Source: Adiantum capillus-veneris
Lineage: Eukaryota > Streptophyta > Polypodiopsida > Polypodiales > Pteridaceae
Assembly (NCBI GenBank): GCA_014529385.2
Contig: CM043963.1
Coordinates: 66,382,895-66,446,894 of the forward strand
Reading direction: 5' to 3'
DNA: 64,000 nucleotides
A program made the position numbers and the translations under genes. Under the pieces are notes generated by a model that saw nothing but the letters and a program-made list of their open reading frames with translations, searched no databases and was not told the DNA's origin. Shown here one piece after another: positions 32,986 through 41,982 of this stretch (positions are counted from its first letter, which is position 1; every line of letters starts with the position of its first letter).

Positions 32986-33465
32986 GTGTGCAGTGAAATT
33001 TCAATCCTTAGAGATCTAGCTCTATTACCGATTGAGTTGCAGGAGCAAGTAGTAAGGCGTCTCCCTCATAACAAGAGGGTGGTGAAGTTAAGACGGAAGG
33101 TCCTATGCGTGGATTCCATTTTCCTCTTGTTGTTGGGCACTAAGGAAGACCGCGCATTCATCCAACTAGTGTGTGTCCTAAGATTGGTAAATAGAGTGAA
33201 ATTTGGCGTTTGGCGAGTGCATTTCACCATTGAGGAAGACTCTTCAGGAAACTTGCGGCCAGAGTTCATGCTTCATAGACTCACATTTGGTGAATTTTTC
33301 CCTCATTTGCGTCTTATTAATAGTCTTCCTTTCGCTTTCAACAAAGGAGATAGGGAGCTATTCAGAGCTTGTCTTAATAAAGAGAGCATAGAGAAGATTG
33401 CAAATTTGTATAAATTCTCATCCTTCTCTACTTTCTATGACACTTTGTTCATAGAGACATTGTAA
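32986..33465 (+). CDS. Pre-gag ORF B1 (159 aa), unrecognised
   Basis: Encodes LPIELQEQVVRRLPHNKRVV near the N-terminus, then a hydrophobic core (FIQLVCVLRLVNRVKF) and LTFGEFFPHLRLINSLPFAF. It is paralogous to the next ORF over VRRLPH, FIQ.(A/V)C.L, and (F/L).EF.P.L.LINSLPF. The first motif loosely recalls an F-box (LP.EL...RLP), but the match is too weak to call. It lies between ORF A2 and gag in the same orientation. Confidence 0.55.
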   Translation: MCSEISILRDLALLPIELQEQVVRRLPHNKRVVKLRRKVLCVDSIFLLLLGTKEDRAFIQLVCVLRLVNRVKFGVWRVHFTIEEDSSGNLRPEFMLHRLTFGEFFPHLRLINSLPFAFNKGDRELFRACLNKESIEKIANLYKFSSFSTFYDTLFIETL

Positions 33466-33511
33466 ATCTCTTTATGCTTTTGAATGATTTAACCATAATC
33501 CTAAGGAGTTT

Positions 33512-33970
33512 TTGTCCAGGAATTTTGTAGCACAAGTGGAGTCTTTAAATCTTCCAAACTTGATTGGAATTGATGAGGATGTTCTTTATGAAATTGTGAG
33601 AAGGTTGCCTCACTCCGACTGTGTGGAACTCGAAGGAAAGGAGCTCCTAGTCAATTGCTACTTTCTCACGGCCTTCGACGAGCATGAAGATCTAATTTTT
33701 ATACAAACCGCTTGTGCGTTGGGAATTGTAGAGCAAGTGCAATTTATCACTTAGGACGTGGTTGCTCTTTTGGATCCAGAAAATGAAGTTCTAGAGATTT
33801 CTGTTTATCGCCTTAGCTTTGAAGAATTTCAACCCTTCTTAGAGCTCATCAATAGTCTACCTTTTTGTTTTGATCAAACAAATCGAGACCTCATTGAAGC
33901 TTGGATAGCTGAAGGAGAAAACCTAGAGTGGTATTTTCTTACTTCTTCATTTGCAGGCGAGTGGTTCTAA
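33512..33970 (+). pseudogene. Pre-gag ORF B2, paralogue of B1 with one in-frame stop
   Basis: The frame runs from 33512 to 33970 with a single TAG at 33752-33754. It contains EDVLYEIVRRLPHSDCVELE, FIQTACALGIVEQVQF, then after the stop LSFEEFQPFLELINSLPFCF. Spacing and motifs match B1. It ends 43 bp before gag. The stop is probably a decay mutation. Function unknown. Confidence 0.55.
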
Positions 33971-34013
33971 ATCTCTATTGTATCCCTTATTGTAACTCGT
34001 GTTGTAATCTTTC

Positions 34014-35153
34014 ATGATAATGGAGAGCCAACGCCAAATGTCTGGATATCCTCTTTTCTTTGGAGAGCCTAGAGAGGATGCAGAATTATTTTTAGCAAAT
34101 TTCAAGATGTCTTGCCGTATCAAGAGGATAGTAACCGATCAAGAACGTGTAGAAATGTTTGAGGTGGTCCTTAGGAAAAATGCTAGTACTTGGTTTGACT
34201 CTTTGCCTGAGGAAGTTAAGGGGAATTACATAGAAGTTTTGAATCGTTTTAAGAGATACTTCTTTGATCCCCAAAACACTCAAAAACTATGGCAAGACAT
34301 TGTTTCTCATAAGCAAAAAGACTTAGATGAGTACTACTTGTACAAGCAAGAGTTTCTACCTCTTTGGGCTCTATGGATACAAAATGTTGCTAACCCTGGT
34401 GATGGTGCAAAATTTTTAAAGAAGGAGAGGTTCATAGCCGGACTCTTTCCTAACCTTAAGGTAAAAGTTGAGGCGGGTGCACCTGCTACTTTTGATGCAG
34501 CGGAAACTAGGGCTGTTGAGAAGTATAGGAAACTCAAGTGCTTAAGGGGAGAGGTTCCAATAGAAGGTCTTAGACCCAAAGGTAAGTCACAAGCATCAAC
34601 ATCTAGGGAGCTTCCTGAGGTAACGGCTGAAGTGATTGAGAAGTTAAATGAATCTTTAAGCAGCCTGTCAATTCACCTTGCACAAGCTGTAGGTCCAAAG
34701 GGACAAGCAAAGAAGTCAGAAGAGAGAGAGCCACGAACTAGGAGAGTTTTGCAATGTTGGAATTGCAGAGAGTTTGGACATGGGATGTATAATTGTCCTT
34801 GGCCCCATGGAGAGCCAGGGAGACCTAACTTGAATTACCTAGTGATGAATGCAGGAGAAGAAGCTGGTCAACAACCAAGGCTTCTACAAAGGCCAAGTGG
34901 ACCAAGACCACCTCCACAAGGGGTAGAAGGAGTTCCACCTTTGCCAGACCCAAACGTGCATGTGGTAGAGGTGACAAATTCAAGAGAGGTTGATATGGAA
35001 GCAAATGGCATTAAGCGTGGCCGAGGGAAAGGTAAGGAGAAAGAAGGAGTTACATCACAAAGTGACCATGAACGAGAAAAGAAGGCAAAGGAGACCAAGG
35101 AGACTTTCCTCTTGGACATGGAATGGCTCCATACAACCTGTTGGAAGACATGA
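34014..35153 (+). CDS. Gag of the Tat-like element (379 aa)
   Basis: Retrotrans-gag type protein (FFGEPREDAELFLANFKMSC, ASTWFDSLP, RFKRYFFDP) with one CCHC knuckle CWNCREFGHGMYNC near residue 250 and a Pro-rich, then basic (RGRGKGKEKE), tail. The MIMESQRQ start is the first ATG. It overlaps the start of pol by 31 bp in the -1 frame, compatible with -1 frameshifting or with an indel that separated a single gag-pol. Confidence 0.88.
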   Translation: MIMESQRQMSGYPLFFGEPREDAELFLANFKMSCRIKRIVTDQERVEMFEVVLRKNASTWFDSLPEEVKGNYIEVLNRFKRYFFDPQNTQKLWQDIVSHKQKDLDEYYLYKQEFLPLWALWIQNVANPGDGAKFLKKERFIAGLFPNLKVKVEAGAPATFDAAETRAVEKYRKLKCLRGEVPIEGLRPKGKSQASTSRELPEVTAEVIEKLNESLSSLSIHLAQAVGPKGQAKKSEEREPRTRRVLQCWNCREFGHGMYNCPWPHGEPGRPNLNYLVMNAGEEAGQQPRLLQRPSGPRPPPQGVEGVPPLPDPNVHVVEVTNSREVDMEANGIKRGRGKGKEKEGVTSQSDHEREKKAKETKETFLLDMEWLHTTCWKT

Positions 35154-37267
35154 GAGGTAAGGGTCCTGATATCTCATGGCCTCAATTTATTGCATTATGT
35201 CCACAAGTTAGGAGGGATTTAACAAGGGCAATTAGCACTAGGAGAAAGGTGAAAGAGAGTGTGCCTGTTGTAAAAATTGCACAAGCTGAAATGAATGAGG
35301 ACATTACACCTGTGCTAGATTGTTACATAAAAGGGAGATTGGTTAGGAAAGGTCTAGTGGATGGGGGTGCACAAATTTGCATCATGACAGAGGGACTCAT
35401 GCAAAAACTAGGCATGCACATCCATGAGACACCTGAAATTAAGGTCAAGATGGCAAACAATAGCAAGGCTAGGTGCGTAGGCATTTGTAAAAATGTTTTT
35501 GTGGAGGCCTTTGGCATTAAGAAGGCAGTGGATTTCTATGTCATGTCTACCAAAGGAAATGGTTACCCCTTTATCCTAGGGAGACCATGGCTAATGAAAA
35601 TGCGAGCTTTGCAGGATTGGGAGAGTGGAAAGCTAATTTGCAGGAACGACAATCATAAGAAGGTTGTCTTTGACATGAAGGAGCAACGCCAAGAGGAGCT
35701 CCATGAAGAATCATCTCAAAGTGAGACGGAAGAAGGTTGGACCGATAGCACTTCAGAAGAAGAAAGTAGCGGCAGCATTACTGAAGAGGAGTCTTCCATC
35801 GAAGTCATGGGGATAAGGTTTAAGCCAAGCAACCAAGAGACCTCTTGTCAAGGCTTGGAGGAGGTAGGTCCTCAAGAGAACGAAGGTGTTCAAGATGAAG
35901 GGATGCTGGAAGGTATGCTATCAACAACACTTACAAAGGATGAAAGAGAGGAGTTCAAATGTGTGCTGAGGAAGTTTCCCAGGCTTTTTGCTAAAGACTA
36001 CACCGACGTGGGTGGGGTAGATGTTGTTCAACACAAGATTGAGTTAAAGCCTGAGGCCACACCTAAAGCTCAGAAGCTACAAAGGCTAGGAGTTATAAAG
36101 GAACAGGCTCTACTCAAGGAGGTAAGAAAGCTTCTAGCAGCAAGTTTCATTTATCCAGTGGAGAATTCAGAGTGGGTCTCTCCTGTTGTTGTCACTCCTA
36201 AGAAAAATGGCAAGTGGAGGGTGTGTGTGGATTACCGTCCCCTCAATGAGGCAACAAAAAGAGATCACTTTCCCCTCACATTCCAGGATGAGATACTAAA
36301 TGAGGTAGCTGGTCATGAGAAGTACACTGTGTGCGATGGTTACTCAGGTTACTTTCAAATAGGGATTGCATTGGAGGATCAATTGAAAACAACCTTTATC
36401 ACTCCTTGGGGTTGTTATGCTTTTAGAGTCATGCCATTTGGTCTGACAAATGCTCCTGCAACATTCCAACGTTTCATGAATATGGTGTTTCAAGCATTCT
36501 TTGGAAAGTCAATTAGGGTGTTCATTGATGATTTCTGTATTTATAGCTCAAAATCATTGCATCTACAAAGGGTAGAAGAAGGTTTAAAGAAGCTCTATGA
36601 CATGGGAGGTCAACTCAACCCCGACAAGTGCCATATAGGTGAGGATGAAGTAGTCCTGCTTGGTCATAAAGTTTCTTACAAAGGCATTGAAGTGGATCCT
36701 TCAAAGGCAAAGGCTCTTATTGAGCTACCATCACCCAAGAGTCTTAAGGAGGTCATCTCATTCATTCAAAAGGTGAAGTATATGTCACGCTTCATTCACT
36801 TAGCCTCGGAGTTACTTCACCCTTTGCAAAAGTTGACACAACAAGTAGAATTTGCATGGTCTGATGAGCTTGAAGAGTACTTTTGTAACATTAAAGCCAT
36901 TTTTTCAGAGCTACCAACACTCATGCCTCCTTGTTGGGAGTACACATTCTTTGTTAGCTCTAGTGCTGGCAAAGAAACAATTGGTGCAGTTTTGTTACAA
37001 CAAGATCCCTATAGTACCAGGATGCGGCCCATCTACTTTGCTAGTAGGGTCATGAATGCTTTAGAGAGAGGCTACACGGAGGCAAAACTCATGATGCTTT
37101 CTCTCATGTTTGAGATAAGGAAGTTTAGATCCTACTTGCTCCCAAAACCTTTTGTAATCCTCACCGCAGAGAATTTGTTCCCTTGGGTGTCATCTCAAAT
37201 GAATCTTAGTACTAGGATCTCAAAGTGGATATGGAGTTGCAAGAGTTTCAATACTCTTTCAAGGTAG
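35123..37267 (+). CDS. Pol part 1: protease, reverse transcriptase, inactive RNase H
   Basis: The protease motif is LVDGGAQICIM near residue 79 (DGG where DSG or DTG is usual). RT has YRPLNEATKRDHFPL, VMPFGLTNAPATFQRF and FIDDFCIYS near residue 467. The following gypsy RNase H has lost acidic residues: FFVSSSAGKETIGAVLLQ (Asp to Ser in the DAS motif) and FVILTAENLFP (Asp of TDH replaced), so it should be catalytically dead, as expected when a second RNase H has taken over. The frame ends early at 37265-37267 because of an apparent 2-bp insertion near 37228-37233. Confidence 0.9.
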   Translation: MAPYNLLEDMRGKGPDISWPQFIALCPQVRRDLTRAISTRRKVKESVPVVKIAQAEMNEDITPVLDCYIKGRLVRKGLVDGGAQICIMTEGLMQKLGMHIHETPEIKVKMANNSKARCVGICKNVFVEAFGIKKAVDFYVMSTKGNGYPFILGRPWLMKMRALQDWESGKLICRNDNHKKVVFDMKEQRQEELHEESSQSETEEGWTDSTSEEESSGSITEEESSIEVMGIRFKPSNQETSCQGLEEVGPQENEGVQDEGMLEGMLSTTLTKDEREEFKCVLRKFPRLFAKDYTDVGGVDVVQHKIELKPEATPKAQKLQRLGVIKEQALLKEVRKLLAASFIYPVENSEWVSPVVVTPKKNGKWRVCVDYRPLNEATKRDHFPLTFQDEILNEVAGHEKYTVCDGYSGYFQIGIALEDQLKTTFITPWGCYAFRVMPFGLTNAPATFQRFMNMVFQAFFGKSIRVFIDDFCIYSSKSLHLQRVEEGLKKLYDMGGQLNPDKCHIGEDEVVLLGHKVSYKGIEVDPSKAKALIELPSPKSLKEVISFIQKVKYMSRFIHLASELLHPLQKLTQQVEFAWSDELEEYFCNIKAIFSELPTLMPPCWEYTFFVSSSAGKETIGAVLLQQDPYSTRMRPIYFASRVMNALERGYTEAKLMMLSLMFEIRKFRSYLLPKPFVILTAENLFPWVSSQMNLSTRISKWIWSCKSFNTLSR

Positions 37268-37911
37268 AAGATAGTGTGCGTGCACAATTGGCAGGGATTC
37301 TCACTTATAGGGTGCATGAAAAGGAGATTAAGGTGCCTGAAGTAAAGACCCTACCATTACCACCACCAAAAAGTATTCCTAATGCTTTTACCTTGTTCTT
37401 TGATGGAGCTTTTCGTCGAGCCACAGGAAAAGCAGGGGGAGGGCTAGTGTTGCTCAACCCAAGTGGAGAGGTGGTCATGAAAGAGAAGTTCAATCTACCA
37501 AGTTTAGCTAGCAACAATGAAGCAGAATATGACACACTACTTCATGGTTTAAAAATATGCATTGGCCATGGTATACAACGTCTCATGTTAAAAGAGGATG
37601 CACTTCTCATTGTGAAGCAGATTTTAGGCATCTGGGCATGCAAAAATGAAAGACTAAGGGCCAAAGTTTATACCATCCGTAGGCTATTTAATCAATTTGA
37701 GGAGGTGCAATTATATCATATTCCTAGGAAACAAAATGAAGATGCTGATTTACTTGCACAACAAGCCGTTGCATGTGTAAAGAAAGAAGTGCAGGTCATC
37801 ATGGTGGCGGCTGCTGTGAAGCAACCGAGGTACCAGGGATTGGAGTCATTGGCTCCCATCATTGGCTACATTTTGGAGGGTGAGTTTTCACCAGACTTCA
37901 CAAAAGCTTAG
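37225..37911 (+). CDS. Pol part 2: archaeal-type RNase H
   Basis: Continues pol after the frameshift (MELQEFQYSFKVEDSVRAQL). It contains an RNase H fold of the type found in the Tat lineage: FTLFFDGAFR (first Asp), GGGLVLLNPSGEV, SNNEAEYDTLLHGLKI (Glu), MLKEDALLIVKQILG (Asp), RKQNEDADLLAQQA (last Asp). All catalytic acids appear present. It ends at TAG 37909-37911; integrase continues in the same frame directly after, so the stop is likely a nonsense mutation. Confidence 0.88.
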   Translation: MDMELQEFQYSFKVEDSVRAQLAGILTYRVHEKEIKVPEVKTLPLPPPKSIPNAFTLFFDGAFRRATGKAGGGLVLLNPSGEVVMKEKFNLPSLASNNEAEYDTLLHGLKICIGHGIQRLMLKEDALLIVKQILGIWACKNERLRAKVYTIRRLFNQFEEVQLYHIPRKQNEDADLLAQQAVACVKKEVQVIMVAAAVKQPRYQGLESLAPIIGYILEGEFSPDFTKA

Positions 37912-38552
37912 AAGAGGAGACTCATGAAGAAGGCAAGCATGTATCTCTTCCTAGAAGGCTCCCTCTATCAAAGAGGGAAGGATAAAGTGTGCAGAAGAGT
38001 ACCAACTATCGTGGAAATTCCAGCCATTCTAAAAGGTTTGCATGAAGAGGCATGTGGTGGTCATTTTTCCCAAGAATTAACTGTGAAGAAGATTTTGCTT
38101 GCGGGGTATGTTTGGCCAAGTCTGCATGTGGATGTCCAACATTGGTGTAAAAGTTGTCACAATTGTCAGGTAAATGGGAATAGAAGATTGATTTATGGTC
38201 CAAGGCAAATTGTGCTTGCAAATGGACCCTTTGAAAAGTGGGGCATTGATGCTATGGGTCCTTTGCCTAGGACAAAAAATGGTAAACTCTACATTCTAGT
38301 GGCTGTAGACTATATGACTAGGTGGGTGGAAGCACAAAGTGTGGCAAAGGTAAATGAGAGGACAGTGAGCAAATTCGTCTACACTCACATTTGTTGTAGA
38401 TTTGGCACACCTTTGGAGATTGTTTCTGATAATGGTCCAGGGTTTAGAAAGGGATTGCTCATAGAAGTCTGTGAAGAACTTCGCATTCTACATCGTCACA
38501 ATACACCCTACTATCCCCAATCAAATGGTTTGGTAGAAAAAGCTAATGGTGT
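37912..38552 (+). pseudogene. Pol part 3: integrase N-terminal half, cut by a solo LTR
   Basis: Begins after the TAG. It has GSLYQRGKDKVCRR, zinc site H..(EEACGGHFSQ) and WCKSCHNCQ, core residues GIDAMGPLPR (D), IVSDNGPGF (D) and YPQSNGLVEKANG (E). The frame is interrupted two codons after that Glu by a 2.69-kb LTR and resumes at 41245. Confidence 0.88.
38549..38552. repeat. 4-bp target-site duplication GTGT of the solo LTR (left)
   Basis: GTGT before TGATAGCC; repeated at 41245-41248. Confidence 0.85.
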
Positions 38553-39614
38553 TGATAGCCGTTTTTCGGCTCTCCATAATTGCCATAGTAAGCTACCTCA
38601 CCCTACCAAATTCACCCAAACACTATGGCTATCCCTACCATTTCACTGTACATAGGCGTGTGTGAGTTAGGGGGCTTTTTCTATATTTTCTTAAAAAACC
38701 CTCAGCTAGCTAGTCACTGGGCTAGGTGAGCCAAAAAAAATAAAAAAAATAAAAAATAAAAGTATATTATGGCCTCTTTGTGTGTAAATATTTCATTGTA
38801 TATATGGCCTAAATATATGATTTTTTTATAATTATTTTGGTATTTTATTTAAATATTTCTACTTAGGTGTGTGTTTTATTAAACCTATGTACACCTTCTT
38901 TCATCCTCTTACACCATAATTATATTTTTTTGGCCAATATGTACATACTCTAACCTCATATTTTTCCTTTATACAAAACACTCCCACATTTTCACCCTCA
39001 CCCTCGTGAAAACAAAAAATTGATTTCTACTCATTGGTTACTTTTATTATATTATTTACTTGCATACCTTTTCCTCTTTCACCCAAAATAATTCAAGGAG
39101 GGATCATATCATATGATTCCAATATCTTTCCATATCCATAACTCCTCCATATTTTTATTATTATTTTTACTCATTATTCTAACACCATGTGCTCATTGAG
39201 CTAAAGTCCATGAATAGTCCATACACTAGTCCCACCATGTATATATTTCTTTATTCACCAATAATCCTCCTCCATGCATGTGTCAAGGGCAACTTGGATG
39301 CTTTGTATTATGATATGACAAAGGAGGGGCTCACTCTTGGATGCATTGTACAAATTCAACAAAGGAGGGGTCCACTAAAAGACTTTTGCAAGCATAAAAA
39401 CAGGCTTTTTGGTGAGAATTTTGGCACCTATCTCCACTCCGAATTTGGAGCAGTGGTCAAAAGAGAAAATGTAGCCCACGCTCTGAATAATCACCTCAAA
39501 TTTTTTCATGATTTTTGGAGCTACCAGCGGTGAGCTATGATTTTTTGAGTGGACCCCAGTCTGCCCACCTTTTTCACAAGTAGCCCCTAGTCTTCTCTCA
39601 CCTCTTTCCACACT

Positions 39615-39657
<43 letters not shown>

Positions 39658-41244
39658 TTCTCTCAATCCCTCACTCAAACCTGCACCTTCAATGGTTTCT
39701 CTCACCTTCTTCACCATTAACCTCCCCACTTACTCCCATAGCTCTCATATGAGCTCTCCATGTACATACACCATCTCTATGCCTCTCTCTATTATCTCCA
39801 AAGTACAATTCCATCTTACTCCTTATATATATACATAAATTCAGCATGTGTACCATGCTTAACCTCTGCAAATCAAAAGATCTCATCAACGGAATTACCA
39901 CTTTCATCACGATGATCAACCGTGGCGGCGGCGTAAAGAAGCGAAGAAGAAGAAGAAGACCAGCGGTCATTTTTTTCACAATCTACACAAGGGTGAGTTC
40001 AAGCTTCTTCAAAGCTTCACCATCTCAATGATTCTCTTTTAATTCACCCCTCTTCCTTCATCAAATCAAATCACTCTACCCATTGTAAATGTAACATTAA
40101 CTTTCTAGTGAACACTAACCACTAACATACTAACACAAAATAGCCATTGACCTAACCATAAAAGACACCTCACCTCAAGACATGTGTATAGTAACTCTCT
40201 CTCTCTCTCTCTCTCTCTCCCTCTCCTTACTTACTTTCACCTTATCTACCATCAATAATGCTCTCTTTTGAGCCCACACCCATGACTCAAGCAGACAAAG
40301 AAGGCCCGCAATGTTTTGATATTCAAAAAAATAATAATCCTGATTTGTTAGCTTGTAAATTAGGATTTCCAATAATCTTTATGAGGGGTTTCCAACCTAT
40401 AAATAGGCCCCTCTCCTTCTTGTAAAACAACCTCCAACATCTCACATAGCACCCCAACACTCTATGCGTGAGGAGAGACTTAGGTGTAGCAACCACTTGT
40501 GAGCTTCACTCTTGGTGTGAGAGAAGCCTTCAAGCTACACATTGCAAGTGAGAGAGCGTGAGTTCCACAAATCTCAAAACCACTATTTTACATGCTCCTT
40601 CATCATCAATAAATTGAGGTTTGGTGCATCAAAGGCGTGATTCGACGTTTAAATCTTCGTCCTTCCATTTGTGCAATACGGTTTGGTAAATTCAAGGTGA
40701 CTTGTGTATTTTGAGTTTTTATCGGTTGATCTTGATTTGAGAAAGTGTTTTAGTGTGTTTTCCATTGCCAGTTTTGTGTCCATTGTAAGAGGGTATTGTG
40801 GTGAGAGGTCTCCCACACCCTAAGACAGTGTGTGTGTGTTTTGGCAATGATTAGCAATCACTAAGCATTGAGTGAGTTTTGTACAAGTTCTACGATAGCA
40901 TCATAACGAACCATCTCCATTTGCAAGTCACAAATAAGGTATTACGCAAGATCCTTCCCTCTCTCTCTTCCCTTTGCTCTAGCTCTCTCTGGTCCATTTC
41001 ATGTGTGTCTTGGTGTGAGGTTGTTTGTGTGTGTTGTGTGGTGCATCTTCTTGGTTGTGCCAAAATCTCTCTTGCGTCCTAGTTCGCATACCATAACTAG
41101 GTGGTGCCCCTATCTTGTTTTGGTTTGGCTGTGGGTTTGTTGTTGTGTTGTGCTTGTGGTTGCCCCAGCCCCAATTGAGCAGCACGGGAGCCTTGAGGGG
41201 TGTTTAGAGGTCGCCTCTCTTGTTGCCCGCCCCGGACCGCCTCA
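38553..41244 (+). mobile_element. Solo LTR of a related subfamily nested in integrase (2692 bp)
   Basis: It starts and ends like the host element's LTRs (TGATAGCCGTTTTTCGGC ... GGACCGCCTCA), with about 320 bp shared at the left and about 150 bp at the right. The middle is strongly diverged, with a CA run (39618-39655), a CT run (about 40196-40219) and its own TATA box. It is flanked by GTGT on both sides. No internal region is present, so it arose by LTR-LTR recombination. Confidence 0.92.
40398..40407 (+). promoter_or_regulatory. TATA box in the solo LTR
   Basis: CCTATAAATAGGCCCC context. It occupies the place of the TATA box of the full element's LTRs. Confidence 0.6.
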
Positions 41245-41940
41245 GTGTCATTGCAGGCATTATTAGAAAGATGGTGAAAAACAAGACAAAGTTGTGGGAT
41301 GAATTCTTGGATGGTGCCTTGTGGGCGTATCGAAACACATATAGGGAAGCCACGGAGTTCACACCATTGCACTTGGTCTATGGTCAAGAGGCTTTACAGC
41401 CAATTGAACTAAACATTCCAACAATGCGACTTCATGGAAAATCAGCACAAGATGATCAAGAAGCATGGATGGATCGACTTCTTACCTTAGCTGAGCTTGA
41501 GTGGAAAAGAGAAGTAGCATACGAGTGCTATAAGAGGAAAGCCACACAGACAAAGGAGAAGCTTGACAAGAAACTGAAGGACAAAGGCATCAATGAAGGA
41601 GATCTTGTGCTAAGGTATGATAATTGACTCGATAATCGTTTTGATGCCAAATTTGAAACAAGATGGCAAGGGCCATACATAGTCAAGAAGGCTTTCAATT
41701 CAAGTTACTATCAACTTATGGACTTGAATGGGAAAGAGCACTCCAGGAAGGTAAACGGCTATCGCTTGAAGCCTTACTTGAGTCGCCTTCTACCAAAGGA
41801 TCTACCAGAGCAAAAGGCAACTATCCCATGTAAGTATTGTTCCATGAAGCATGAGTGTAACACAAACCAAAATTCCGAGGGGCCAAACAATGAAGATCTT
41901 GTCAAGGACTCTAAAGCACTCTCTTTGGAAAAGATGCTCT
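41245..41940 (+). pseudogene. Pol part 4: integrase C-terminal half
   Basis: Resumes with IAGIIRKMVKNKTKLWDEFL, ALWAYRNTYREATEFTPLHL and GINEGDLVLRYDN. An in-frame TGA at 41625-41627 follows; the next codons read LDNRFDAKFETRWQGPYIVK, the conserved tail, so the stop is probably an Arg CGA to TGA change. The tail continues through LMDLNGKEHSRKVNGYRLKP to a TGA at 41952-41954. Confidence 0.85.
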
Positions 41941-41967
41941 ATGATGGTACATGAATATACCATCATC

Positions 41968-41982
41968 CTGGGGGAGGGCTAA
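41968..41982 (+). promoter_or_regulatory. Polypurine tract of the Tat-like element
   Basis: CTGGGGGAGGGCTAA abuts the 3' LTR start TGATAGCC. Confidence 0.85.
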
